A DNA stretch of 63,086 bases from Novosphingobium sp. ERN07. GTDB taxonomy: Bacteria > Pseudomonadota > Alphaproteobacteria > Sphingomonadales > Sphingomonadaceae. Every line of letters starts with the position of its first letter. The first letter of the stretch is position 1. Shown here piece after piece: positions 1 through 8,130 of the stretch. The stretch lies in the NCBI RefSeq assembly GCF_012641335.1, contig NZ_JABAID010000020.1, positions 1 through 63,086 of the forward strand. Direction: 5' to 3'. The position numbers and the translations under genes are program-made. The notes under the pieces were generated by a model, which worked only from the letters and a program-made list of their open reading frames with translations, had not been told where the DNA came from and did not search any database.

Positions 1-503
1 CACCAAAGCCCTTTTACCCATAGACCTGTGCGAGCCCCACCGCGGGTCGTACTTGTAAGACTTTCGTACGCCTGCCGGCGCCCGAAACCCTTCGACATTG
101 CCGTCATTCCCGTGCGAGCGTCGAAAGGGCGGCTAATAGCTGACACCGGACGCTCTGAAAGATAGAGAATAGCGGCAGGGAACCGGAAAGGCGGGGCGAC
201 CGGCGAATGTCCGGTTCGAGCTGGGTCGCGGAAAAAGCCAAAGATCACGCGGCGCCTGCTGCCGATCCTTCCGGACGTCTTTTATGCTTAGCCGGTAAGG
301 CATCCAGGACTCCAGCGCCCCTGCTCTGCCGCCGTTGGTAAAATCAATGGGATTGCCAGTGCCACCAATTAGGCGAGGCTTAGAGCTAGTCTAAGCCGCT
401 TCCAGTTTCCGAGCGATCAACCGATCTTTTTGTGATTGCCTTGCGAGTGAACGCACTTGGGAGTAAACGACATCATGCGTGATGCGCTTCTGTCGGTGCC
501 TTG
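1..503. other. Non-coding leader, no gene recognised
   Basis: I see no convincing reading frame, tRNA or repeat here. The stretch precedes the HARE/Nudix-like gene and presumably holds its promoter, but no clear -35/-10 pair stands out. It may also contain the end of whatever lies left of the window. Confidence 0.5.
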
Positions 504-1427
504 ATGGATAGCTACCTAGAGATTGCTCGTGCTGTCCTTAAAAGTTCGCGCCAGCCGATGAGTGCCCGCCAAATCCTGCGGACTGCTCACCAGCTCCAAC
601 TGGTTCCCCGCGACTTGTTCGGACGAACGCAGCACAAGACCATGCAAGCACGTTTGGCGTCCGATATTCTTAGGCATCGTTCCAGAAGTGATTTCTATCG
701 AACTGGTCCTGGACGCTTTTTTTTGCGCATGTTTCAGAACGATCGCAACATTCCAGACCGGCACAGGAGGGAGTACATCGCACCTTTGCGCGCGGCGCAA
801 TTAGGTAGGTTCGACGCGGTCGCTTTCCCGCGTACCGAACTCGCCGAACTAGGCTTTAAGCTCAGCGGACCCTTCTTGGTGACCGAACTACTGCCGCTGT
901 CCTGGAGTCTAATGCGGCTTTTCAGTCTCCGGAAAAGCCGCAGCCATGTTCCGTTCCGCTTCTTGCTAGTCCTTTTTGCGGATGGGCAAATTTTTCTGCA
1001 GCATCGCAAACCTACTTCCGACGGCGACATCAGCCATCACTCCGCCATTGGTATCGAAGGCGTTGTTCGGCGCGATGACCAATCCTTGTTTTCTCCTGGC
1101 GACTTGGGCCTTGCCGATGCTGCTGCACGCACGCTTTTTGAGCATTTTGAGCTGCCCCATCATGTTCGGGCATCAGTACGTGACGAGCGCCGTTGGTCCA
1201 AACCACTCGCGGTGATCGACAGAGCACACGACGTACTTGAGACGGACATTCTGACCTATATTGGCTTCCAATGTGCCGGCATCTCCGAAATTACTGATGC
1301 CGTGGAGGCCTGGACGGCGTGTGAATGGATTAGCTTTCCCGCGAAGTTCAACGACCTCAGTCGGTTCGACAAATCATCAGCGCGCGTTCTCTCCGACGCT
1401 GAGCTTCAGGCCGCCCTTTGCAGCTAG
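504..1427 (+). CDS. HARE-HTH winged-helix protein with a Nudix-like C-terminal region
   Basis: Residues about 1-75 match the HARE-HTH pattern: a helix with repeated A/L, then PMSARQIL, a Q-T/L-V turn, KTMQARLASDI and the closing GPGRFFLR strand. HARE-HTH is a winged helix found in restriction and DNA-modification proteins and in chromatin factors. The C-terminal part (about residues 145-300) reads like a Nudix fold, with strands LLVLFADGQIFLQHR and a segment resembling G-x-GGHV followed by a helix. The REXXEE catalytic box is not intact (AARTLFEHF), so hydrolase activity is doubtful. ATG 504 is preferred to the in-frame TTG at 501. The stop overlaps the convergent nucleosidase gene's stop through the palindrome CTAG at 1424-1427. 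A role in sensing or binding modified DNA or nucleotides is inference. Confidence 0.7.
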   Translation: MDSYLEIARAVLKSSRQPMSARQILRTAHQLQLVPRDLFGRTQHKTMQARLASDILRHRSRSDFYRTGPGRFFLRMFQNDRNIPDRHRREYIAPLRAAQLGRFDAVAFPRTELAELGFKLSGPFLVTELLPLSWSLMRLFSLRKSRSHVPFRFLLVLFADGQIFLQHRKPTSDGDISHHSAIGIEGVVRRDDQSLFSPGDLGLADAAARTLFEHFELPHHVRASVRDERRWSKPLAVIDRAHDVLETDILTYIGFQCAGISEITDAVEAWTACEWISFPAKFNDLSRFDKSSARVLSDAELQAALCS

Positions 1428-3286
1428 GGAATGCGCTCAATGATCTTCCCTAGAGAAATGGTTTTCAGCAGATCGCTTAACGTCTTCATGCCCAGCGACC
1501 GCCAGTGATCATCGGCCTTTGCAGGATCGGCACTGTCCGAAATTACACGGATCATGCTAACCGCAATCCCCTGTTTGCGCGCAGCGGCGCAAACGCCGCC
1601 CGCCTCCATTTCTACCCCAAGAAGTTTGGGGTCGCCTCCTTTGCCATTTAGAATTTGAGCGCTCCATTCGTTACTGGCTACCACCTCGTCTGCGCTCGCC
1701 AACGGACCATAATGTATCGAAGGGCGCTGGTCATCCGGCCATCCCAACTCACAGGCCTGATTCACCCATGCCTTTTTATCAAACTCATCTGATTGGATGT
1801 GCCGTTGCAGCACATCGTCCATCACATAGTCCTCGTGTCTGAAATGGGTAATAGCGGCGTCCGCTTCATCAACAACCTTCCGCAGCGCGAGATCTACAAC
1901 CTTCGTCGCGACCACGATGTGCCCTGGCTTGCTGTTGTTATTCTGGAAGCCACCCGCCAAGCCGACGATGAGAATTAGCTTGGGCTTTGGTCTTCTCGCC
2001 AGATAATCTGCCATAGCCACAGCGCCTGCAACTCGCCCCATTGCTCGCGGACAGATGACGGCCACATCATAACCATCGAGCTTGCCTGTCGCCTCGGGCG
2101 TACCTGCTGGCTTATCAAAGCCCAAGCTCTTCGCCAGCACGTCAAGTTCTTCGGCCAGGGCCACGAAGAGGACCAGTTCGGGTTGGTTGGACATGCCGGG
2201 CACTCTCTTGTTAGTGTTGGGTGAAATGATCCGCTGCCCGCGAACCGGCAAACCATGTTCTTTCACGAGGTGTGAACTGACCTCCGCCAAGGCATCACAT
2301 AGTTCACGAATTTCTACGGGGCTGCCCTCATAAAAGCTCAGGCGTCGTGACTTGAGTGTTTCCCAGCCGTAGCTGACACCTTGTGCGGCCCGGCCAGCAT
2401 GAAATTTGATGTCTGTCTCACTGCCTGCACTTTTTGCAAATGCCGCGAAAGCATCCATGAAGCTGATAAAACCTGGTTGCCGTCGCAATGAGACGATGAG
2501 GTCTGCCGGAGCTTCATAGAGTAGTTCCCGCATCTCAAAAATGTCGAGAAAACTGCTAAGGCGCCTGTAATTATAGACTTTTGTATCAGCCGGAATATTG
2601 AAATCGTGTAACACATGCGGAATGCCATTTAGCGCGATGAGGCCAAATTCAATGCAATATTGCCGGAAATAGACATGCTGTAGCGTATCGCGCATTTCCT
2701 TCGCGGCTGCCCTTGCAGGCTCGGGAAGCTCAGGCTCGATTGCTGACCAAGTGAGCGCCATCCCCTTCTCATGTAAAGCAGCCGGGATTTTGGAAACAAT
2801 ATCCACAAGATCGTGGGTCAGGCGCTTCTTGATCGGAGCCCACATGCGCGCGCCGCTTTCTGGCCCCGAAGTCCAGTCGTTCAGAATACCTTCGGTAATC
2901 AGGGTTTTACGACTGATGATCCCCTTGGCGTTGTCGCCGAGAAATCCGATTCTAGTGTCATTAAATAGGCCGGAATAACGATCTCGCATCGGCTCGTAGC
3001 CGATACGCTTCTTCTCGGCGAACTCCGCCAGACTGTTTTCCCGCATAGGGAACTGAATCAGCCCTTCGCGCAGAAAAGCACGCTGACTCTCAGCCAGCTC
3101 AAATGCGAGTTCATCTTCGACAATAAAGCCTGGCGGGGCAATGCAATGGTCTTCACACAGGATCGCGGCCGCGTTCAGAGCCTGACGCAGCAAGCCACTA
3201 TGGCTTTGCCTTTGCAGACTCCCGTAGAAATCGAACACCTCGCGAGTGTCGCGATTGAGGAAATGAAGGAAAATATTCCGCCGCAA
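1424..3286 (-). CDS. Large protein with C-terminal nucleoside phosphorylase/MTAN-type domain
   Basis: The last ~250 of 620 residues form a purine nucleoside phosphorylase / MTA-SAH nucleosidase fold. Visible landmarks are a paired Glu in FVALAEE (about 379-380), VGLAGG (441-446), GVEMEAGG (557-563) and RVISDSAD (580-586). These correspond to the catalytic Glu, the ribose-binding MetGlu and the catalytic Asp of MTAN, so the active site looks intact. The first ~365 residues are not recognised, are largely helical, and could be a sensor or partner-binding module. Stand-alone MTAN is about 230 residues, so this is not housekeeping Mtn. PNP-fold domains are known effectors in some anti-phage systems (the Detocs effector degrades ATP). 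The frame opens with TTG nine bases after the TAG of the kinase gene and in the same frame; the next ATG is at residue 81. The start is therefore uncertain. Confidence 0.8.
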   Translation of the reverse strand: MRRNIFLHFLNRDTREVFDFYGSLQRQSHSGLLRQALNAAAILCEDHCIAPPGFIVEDELAFELAESQRAFLREGLIQFPMRENSLAEFAEKKRIGYEPMRDRYSGLFNDTRIGFLGDNAKGIISRKTLITEGILNDWTSGPESGARMWAPIKKRLTHDLVDIVSKIPAALHEKGMALTWSAIEPELPEPARAAAKEMRDTLQHVYFRQYCIEFGLIALNGIPHVLHDFNIPADTKVYNYRRLSSFLDIFEMRELLYEAPADLIVSLRRQPGFISFMDAFAAFAKSAGSETDIKFHAGRAAQGVSYGWETLKSRRLSFYEGSPVEIRELCDALAEVSSHLVKEHGLPVRGQRIISPNTNKRVPGMSNQPELVLFVALAEELDVLAKSLGFDKPAGTPEATGKLDGYDVAVICPRAMGRVAGAVAMADYLARRPKPKLILIVGLAGGFQNNNSKPGHIVVATKVVDLALRKVVDEADAAITHFRHEDYVMDDVLQRHIQSDEFDKKAWVNQACELGWPDDQRPSIHYGPLASADEVVASNEWSAQILNGKGGDPKLLGVEMEAGGVCAAARKQGIAVSMIRVISDSADPAKADDHWRSLGMKTLSDLLKTISLGKIIERIP

Positions 3287-3295
3287 GTTTCGAAC

Positions 3296-3799
3296 CTATG
3301 CCACAATCCTGGCAAGCGACAGACGCAAATGATTCAGATCACAGTCGTTTGATATCTCGAAATCAACCGCCGATGCATCCAGCTCAGTTTCCGAACGATG
3401 CAGACCATCAGTGGCTGGATCAAAGACCTGGCCGCGCTCGGCCAGACGGCGCAAGCGCTGATCGTCTGGGGCGCTGATCCTAATGGTGAGGCAGCCATAG
3501 TTCTGCGCCATCGCAAGATCTTCACAGAACCGCAGCGCATCGACTACGAACCCCTGATCGCTGCCCACACTTCGCAGCGCCGCGCGTAGGAAGATGCATG
3601 GATCAAGCGGCGTTAGGGCGTCATCGAGGCGCTGCGTGGACCGCTTGTCTTCATTTCCAAACAGGATATGCGAGATCTGTCTGCAGACTGCGCCAGTCTT
3701 AATGTGTGGAACATGGAGCAAGTCGCTCAATATTTCCGCGGCCCGCGACTTACCCGAGCCACTTTTTCCTAATAGTGCATATCGGATCGGCTGCGTCAT
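3296..3799 (-). CDS. P-loop nucleotide-kinase-like protein
   Basis: A 167-residue protein opening with a textbook Walker A motif, GKSGSGKS at residues 11-18. A hydrophobic strand ending in Asp (GFVVDALR, D87) follows. A later Arg-rich lid-like stretch (RLRRLAERGQVFD) and an HRSE-ELD plus ISND ending are seen in dephospho-CoA kinase / deoxynucleoside monophosphate kinase-like P-loop proteins. The family assignment is therefore small-molecule kinase, with the substrate unknown. The start ATG overlaps the stop of the HD-domain gene (ATGA), so translation is coupled. The stop TAG is followed, in the same frame, by the nucleosidase gene. A role in phosphorylating or sensing nucleotides in a three-gene pathway is inference. 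Confidence 0.75.
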   Translation of the reverse strand: MTQPIRYALLGKSGSGKSRAAEILSDLLHVPHIKTGAVCRQISHILFGNEDKRSTQRLDDALTPLDPCIFLRAALRSVGSDQGFVVDALRFCEDLAMAQNYGCLTIRISAPDDQRLRRLAERGQVFDPATDGLHRSETELDASAVDFEISNDCDLNHLRLSLARIVA

Positions 3800-4677
3800 G
3801 GTTTTACTGTCTCTATCACGGAAAGGGCCGCAGTAGGCAGGCGGCTCAACAGGCTTTCGACCGAGATACGCCTGAACAGGGCAATATCCGTCAGGAGGCG
3901 GTATATGAGTTCAGTGTGATGCCGCGCCAATCTCGGGAAATACTCCTTGGCTTTCGCAGTGTACCGCAGTGTGAAAGTAAGATGTTCATCCGTCATCGCT
4001 CCGGCCTTTTTAGCCAGAACGAACGTCAATGCTTGTAGCTTGTCTATACCTTTCACAAAACGGGCTTCTTCAGACAAACCATAGATCGATTCTAGGATTA
4101 AGGCGCGCTGCCGCTCTCCAGCAGATGCTGGCAGTCGAGCAATATATAGTTCGAGCGCTGCTAGTTCGAGTTCCTGCTTTCGTGCGCGCGCGGCGCTGTC
4201 GAAGGCATGTGACAAGTTTCCCTGCCCATCTGCTCCAACCGGGTCCAGGTCACCGGTGAAGAGTTCCAGCTTGTCGTGCAATATTGCTAGCTCGAGAGCG
4301 TGAAGGCTGTCGATGTCAGAAAAATTTGAAGCGACCAGCATGGTCGCGTCCGCAACATGCCAGCTATGCGCGGCGACGTTTTCAAGCTTCAGCCCGGGTT
4401 CGATCTCGTCTGCCGCGCGTGCGACCTGCGATTCATCATGCCAGTGATGCTGGCCCATATAGCGCCGGATCGATTGGAGCCCTAGCGAGGCGATCATCAT
4501 GTCGACGTCCCGAACAACATCATTGAAGGGTGGAAGCCCCAAATCGCTTTCCTTCGATCCAGATCGCATTTCCAAGCCCTCGCGGTGGTCAATCGTATAC
4601 CTTAGTCCGCTGTCAACATACGGTGCTTCTGTGGTCAGTGTGACCTCGTCTGTGCGAACTACACGGCAAGCGTCCAT
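3796..4677 (-). CDS. HD-domain phosphohydrolase, YfbR/HDDC2-like 5'-nucleotidase
   Basis: HD-fold metal ligands are visible in order: H in AAHSWH (about 104), the HD pair in LAILHDKLELFTGD (134-135) and D in VKGIDKLQ (about 212). The HD-x-x-E-x-x-TGD arrangement is characteristic of the YfbR/HDDC2 group of 5'-(deoxy)nucleotidases. The protein is 293 residues, longer than YfbR (about 200), with an extra ~95-residue N-terminal part of unknown role. ATG 4677 is chosen because a G-rich Shine-Dalgarno (AGGGGGTG) sits just upstream; the GTG at 4683 is the alternative. It is first in the three-gene operon HD - kinase - PNP. A TATAAC-like -10 lies at 4713-4718. Dephosphorylation of nucleoside monophosphates is a family-based expectation, not shown here. 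Confidence 0.8.
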   Translation of the reverse strand: MDACRVVRTDEVTLTTEAPYVDSGLRYTIDHREGLEMRSGSKESDLGLPPFNDVVRDVDMMIASLGLQSIRRYMGQHHWHDESQVARAADEIEPGLKLENVAAHSWHVADATMLVASNFSDIDSLHALELAILHDKLELFTGDLDPVGADGQGNLSHAFDSAARARKQELELAALELYIARLPASAGERQRALILESIYGLSEEARFVKGIDKLQALTFVLAKKAGAMTDEHLTFTLRYTAKAKEYFPRLARHHTELIYRLLTDIALFRRISVESLLSRLPTAALSVIETVKP

Positions 4678-4974
4678 GATCACCCCCTAATCCGCAGAAT
4701 GCAGAAGCGTTCGTTATATGCAAGCTCCAATGAACTGCCGATCAGGAGCATTGAACCGCGCTAAGTTTGTCGCAGGGCCCGACTTCTGAGAGTAAGGGGC
4801 TATCGCGAGGCAACTACTACAAACAAGCATCGGATACGATTAACGTTCGGAATTGGGTGCTATTTGCTGCGAGAGCGATCAGGCTGCCATCGGCCGCTTT
4901 CAACCTTAGCGGTCGTTCACGCTCGTCGATCGGAACGGCCTATTCTGGTCGATCACTGTCGTCCGTATAGGGAG

Positions 4975-5925
4975 CTAGCCGCCCTGTGCAGCAATTTCTG
5001 TGGGTATTACTGTCTGCACATGCTGAACAGTCAACGTTCCGTGTTGGTGCGCATCCTCCCAGCTGATCGTGACCCAGCTGATCGATCTCGGATACCGGAT
5101 CTCGATCCGACTTGGGCGGTATTTCGCCGCCGCGAGCACCGGATATCGCTCTGGGTCGAAGGGCTCGAGTAGGAGAACGAATATGAAGCCGAGGATGCTC
5201 ACTTGGAGCGCAACGATCTCATCCCCGCCGTCTGCTGTCTCGACCCAAGGGACCAGCTGGAAGCGCGAATGATTCAGCATGAGATCGCCCTCATTCATCA
5301 TGCAGTATAGCCCCGCCCCTGCCGGCCAAGCCGCTGGGTCATCTAGCATCGCAATGAGTGAGTTGTCTTGGGCGAAAGCGCCGGAGAGCCGCTCTTCTCC
5401 TCTTGCCAAGTTCCCAGACACTGCAAGCGCCTTTGCCGTCTTCAAAACCCACCGTTCCAGGTCATGGCCTGAAACGAGCGAATGCCGAGGTTCGCCAGCA
5501 TCCTCTTCCAGATATGTTTTGAGCGATTGGAACAGATGCTTTGCGGCACCGTCGATTGGACTCAACGAGCTGTTATGCTTAGTGCAAAGGCAGTTCGCAC
5601 GGAGCGCATTCGCGCCCAAAACCCGGACCTCGCCTCGCGGCAGCCACGGCACCCCAGCAATCGAGAACTCACCGTTGCCTTGAAGCACCTGCATGACGGA
5701 TTGCGAGATCAAATGCTCTCCGGAAATCGGGGCGACGCATGATCCGAGCTCGCGCATGTAGCACCTCTCGACAACCGCAGCCGCGGGTAAATCTCGTAGG
5801 CCGAGTGAGGCGGGTCGCCGGTGCCAGTTGCGACCATCAAAACAACACTTTCGCGCTATATCGTTCGATCCGCAGGGGCACGCACCGATGAGCACCGCCT
5901 CCCTCTTGCGCTTTGCTTCTCCCAT
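4975..5925 (-). CDS. SEC-C motif protein with a second Cys/His zinc-site
   Basis: The chosen start (ATG 5925) gives the sequence MGEAKRKRE, common at the N-terminus of SEC-C-type proteins, with a GGGGG Shine-Dalgarno just upstream. Longer in-frame starts exist up to 6102. A CPCGSND-x4-CC zinc motif follows at about residues 16-28, then a second region with C-x6-GEHLIS and LCTKHNSSLS that may form another metal site of HNH-like appearance. The catalytic residues of a true HNH nuclease are not clear. The rest has no recognised domain. It sits between integrase and the nucleotide-processing operon on the same strand, so it may be prophage cargo. Its last codons overlap the 12-bp sequence repeated at 42384. 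Confidence 0.6.
   Translation of the reverse strand: MGEAKRKREAVLIGACPCGSNDIARKCCFDGRNWHRRPASLGLRDLPAAAVVERCYMRELGSCVAPISGEHLISQSVMQVLQGNGEFSIAGVPWLPRGEVRVLGANALRANCLCTKHNSSLSPIDGAAKHLFQSLKTYLEEDAGEPRHSLVSGHDLERWVLKTAKALAVSGNLARGEERLSGAFAQDNSLIAMLDDPAAWPAGAGLYCMMNEGDLMLNHSRFQLVPWVETADGGDEIVALQVSILGFIFVLLLEPFDPERYPVLAAAKYRPSRIEIRYPRSISWVTISWEDAHQHGTLTVQHVQTVIPTEIAAQGG
4980..4991. repeat. Candidate left attachment core (12-bp direct repeat, copy 1)
   Basis: CGCCCTGTGCAG occurs here and again at 42384-42395 in the same orientation, each followed two bases later by ATTT. The two copies bracket integrase and all phage genes, 37.4 kb apart. The repeat is short and the left copy overlaps the end of a coding gene, so this is only a candidate. 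Confidence 0.3.
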
Positions 5926-6064
5926 GCTGCCCCCATTCATCTTGGCGATCTGAAATCTGGACGAACGGCTGCTTTTGAGCTGCTCCACCGGCGGTTTGCC
6001 CGACCGACACATCGGTGCATCCCGCCGTACGTTCTGATGTAAACTTGTATCACTACCCTTCTCA

Positions 6065-6104
6065 GAATGCGATGTTGGCGACGCCAGAAGCCAACGACGC
6101 ATTC
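6065..6104. terminator. Inverted repeat after integrase
   Basis: Arms 6065-6079 and 6090-6104 are 15 bases with two mismatches and a 10-base loop, 9 bases past the integrase stop. No strong U-run follows, so it could be a weak terminator or a protein-binding site near the attachment region. Confidence 0.45.
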
Positions 6105-6112
6105 TCGTCGAC

Positions 6113-7186
6113 TTACCGCCGCCGCCTGCTTTGCTTTCGTTGGCTCACAGGGGGCGTTTTGATCTCGCTTTGCTCCAAGGCGTTACGGACGTCATCGTCG
6201 AGGACGTGGGCGTAGCGGAGGGTGGTTTCGATGCGTTTGTGTTTCAGGGCTTCCTTGGCAGCAGCCAGGGAACCAGTGGCGCGGACGATGCGGGTGCCGC
6301 GTGTGTGGCGTAGGTCGTGGAGGCGGAAGCTGTCGACCTTGGCGGTTGCTAGGGCTGCGGCCCAGGGCTTGCGCAGGGCGGTGGGTGTTAGCGGGTAGCG
6401 TTTGTCCTTTCGGCGCTTGCCACGGCTCTTCTGGCAGACATAAGTGAAGACAAAAGGTTTGCCTTCCTTCGTGTCGGCCTGAGGCTGGCGCGCAATGATT
6501 TCGACCAGGGCGGTCGTCAGCGGGCGGCTTACGAAATCACCACCTTTGATGCGAGTGATTGCCGACTTTGCTGGCAGGTTCAAATCTTCCCAGCGCAGAC
6601 CCAATACCTCGGCGCGGCGCCAGCCTGACTTGAGCATGAAATCTACCACATCGACGACGTCATTGCGAAGCGCCAGCATCAGCTTGTCTTCTTCAACCTG
6701 CTGGAGTTCACGCGGGGGCTTTTTCGGGACTTTCAGCAGCAGTAGCGCCCAGTCGGGCATTTCGCCTACGTCATATTTGGTCCGATGGGCGCGCCGCCAC
6801 ATGGACCGAGCGTTCTCGATCTCACGATTCACCGTGGCATTCGAGCGGGCATCGCGTCGTTTGGCAAAATAGATTTGCAGATCGCGGTCGGTCACCTCGG
6901 AGAGAAGCTTTGATGGGCCAAGCCCATCGACCAACTCGGCGAGCATGTAGCGTATGGTGGGCCAACTGGGCAGTAGCTCGACATGATCCTGATACAGGCT
7001 TGCAGCTTCGTTGACCGTGATCGTTGGTCGTCTGGTCTCAGGGTTGGCGGCAGCATGGCGCTCGCGCCGCTCGTAGGCTTCGGCAGCACGCAGCGAACTG
7101 CAGCCAGTTGAGCCGTAGTACCTCCTCCCTTTGAACTGGAAGTCGTAATGGTAGTGGGGTTTGCCCTTGGGCTTATAAACACTCAC
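6113..7186 (-). CDS. int: Tyrosine-family phage integrase
   Basis: Site-specific recombinase that would catalyse prophage integration and excision. The catalytic set is visible: R190 in SGWRRAEVLGLRW, K214 in IKGGD, H290 and R293 in RLHDLRHT, H316 in LKHKR, and the nucleophile Y325 in TLRYAHV. The N-terminal ~60 residues hold the aromatic/basic arm-binding-type segment typical of phage integrases, followed by a helical core-binding domain (about 55-150). Length (357) is normal. The start codon is GTG at 7186, 19 bases after the excisionase stop, so it is the last gene of the leftward early operon. No frameshift or missing residue is seen, so it is probably functional. Confidence 0.95.
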   Translation of the reverse strand: MSVYKPKGKPHYHYDFQFKGRRYYGSTGCSSLRAAEAYERRERHAAANPETRRPTITVNEAASLYQDHVELLPSWPTIRYMLAELVDGLGPSKLLSEVTDRDLQIYFAKRRDARSNATVNREIENARSMWRRAHRTKYDVGEMPDWALLLLKVPKKPPRELQQVEEDKLMLALRNDVVDVVDFMLKSGWRRAEVLGLRWEDLNLPAKSAITRIKGGDFVSRPLTTALVEIIARQPQADTKEGKPFVFTYVCQKSRGKRRKDKRYPLTPTALRKPWAAALATAKVDSFRLHDLRHTRGTRIVRATGSLAAAKEALKHKRIETTLRYAHVLDDDVRNALEQSEIKTPPVSQRKQSRRRR

Positions 7187-7205
7187 GGTTGGACCGAGTA
7201 CGGCG

Positions 7206-7478
7206 CTAGCGCCTGTTCCGATCGGTAAAGGGAATGATCTTGGCCCCCTTGCGAGTGCTTCGTGTTGAGCGGGTGGGTTGAGCTTTGGGCGGACATGCTG
7301 GCTGCACCGTGCGAAGAGAATCGATGAACGTAGTCAGATCGTCCTCGGTGTATCGCACGGCGCGACCAATCAAAACATAGCGGAGCTTGCCTTCCTGTCG
7401 CGCCTTGCGAAGCGTGCGGGTGGAGAGGCTGAGGCGTTGCGCGGCCTCTTTTTCGGTCAGCAGCAATTGCTCACGCAT
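7206..7478 (-). CDS. Excisionase-like MerR/AlpA-type DNA-binding protein
   Basis: A 90-residue protein with a winged-helix/MerR-type HTH: LTEKEAAQRLSLSTRTLRKARQ then a wing LRYVLIGRAVRYTEDDLTTFI. This is the standard Xis/AlpA arrangement. A basic tail follows. It lies directly upstream of integrase, the usual place for an excisionase that directs integrase toward excision and may also regulate early transcription. Function as Xis is inferred from fold and position. Confidence 0.8.
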   Translation of the reverse strand: MREQLLLTEKEAAQRLSLSTRTLRKARQEGKLRYVLIGRAVRYTEDDLTTFIDSLRTVQPACPPKAQPTRSTRSTRKGAKIIPFTDRNRR

Positions 7479-7506
7479 TTTTCGCAGCCATTCAAAAAGG
7501 GGCAGG

Positions 7507-7758
7507 TCAGTCTCGCAGCCACCAAGGTTGCGGGGGTGGTTCGGGGTCGGCGCGGTGGATGGGGGCGCTTTTCAGGGCTTCGAGGCGGGCGTGGCCCTTG
7601 CGCCATTCTTCGTGGGCGGCGCGGCGCTGTTCGGCTCCGGCGCGGCGGGCCAGTTCGGCTTCGGCTTCCTTTGGGGTGCAGCCGAGTTCGCGCGCCAGTT
7701 CGAAGGCCGCGCGGTGGGCGCGGTAGCGTTCGGCCAGGCTGACGGACTTACGCGGCAC
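7507..7758 (-). CDS. Small hypothetical phage protein
   Basis: An 83-residue, strongly charged, mostly helical protein (SLAERYRAHRAAFELARELG, then EAEAELARRAGAEQRRAAHEEW). No family is recognised. It overlaps the preceding gene by 11 bases, fitting the tightly packed early operon. Codon use matches neighbouring phage genes. Confidence 0.6.
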   Translation of the reverse strand: MPRKSVSLAERYRAHRAAFELARELGCTPKEAEAELARRAGAEQRRAAHEEWRKGHARLEALKSAPIHRADPEPPPQPWWLRD

Positions 7759-8020
7759 CGCCTGAGGTCCGAGGCATGGCCCGGTGGGCCTGCGATGCCA
7801 TACGGGCGGCGATCATCGCACCGTATTCCCGCTGCCTTGCCCGCCACTGGCGCTGGTAGGCGCGATCGGCGAGATTATCGGCTTCGGCCTGTTCTGCGGC
7901 GGTGAGCGGACGCAGCAGGCGCAGGGCGTCAAGCTCTGCCGTGCGGCGCAGCTGCTGGGCGACCGGCATCTGGCGCGGCGCGCGGGTGGCGGTCGCGCTT
8001 ACCACGGGCAAGTCTCCCAT
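7748..8020 (-). CDS. Small hypothetical phage protein
   Basis: A 90-residue protein starting MGDLPVVSATATRAP, rich in Ala/Arg and predicted helical (LTAAEQAEADNLADRAYQRQW). The internal ATG at 8020 is preferred because the longer in-frame extension (to 8152) is Pro/Arg-rich shadow sequence across two other small genes. It overlaps the upstream 43-residue gene by 22 bases and the downstream gene by 11. Function unknown. Confidence 0.5.
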   Translation of the reverse strand: MGDLPVVSATATRAPRQMPVAQQLRRTAELDALRLLRPLTAAEQAEADNLADRAYQRQWRARQREYGAMIAARMASQAHRAMPRTSGGAA

Positions 8021-8130
8021 GCCTGACACTGCACGAAACCGGCGATGAGGCGTTCGGCAAAATGCAGTGCGGCGGCGAGGGACAGGGCGAAGGCGGCAAG
8101 CCGCGCGATGTGGTGGAGCTGGTGAGCCAT
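7999..8130 (-). CDS. 43-residue single-span membrane peptide
   Basis: Start ATG 8130 overlaps the previous stop (ATGA), and the frame ends with TAA at 7999. The peptide has a hydrophobic helix, LAAFALSLAAALHFA, after a His-rich N-terminus. The perfect start-stop overlap with the zinc-ribbon gene is the main evidence that it is real. Function unknown. Confidence 0.5.
   Translation of the reverse strand: MAHQLHHIARLAAFALSLAAALHFAERLIAGFVQCQAWETCPW

Noticed and set aside
504..1427. Active Nudix hydrolase
   Set aside because: The expected REXXEE-type catalytic box is not present in the candidate segment, so only fold similarity is claimed.
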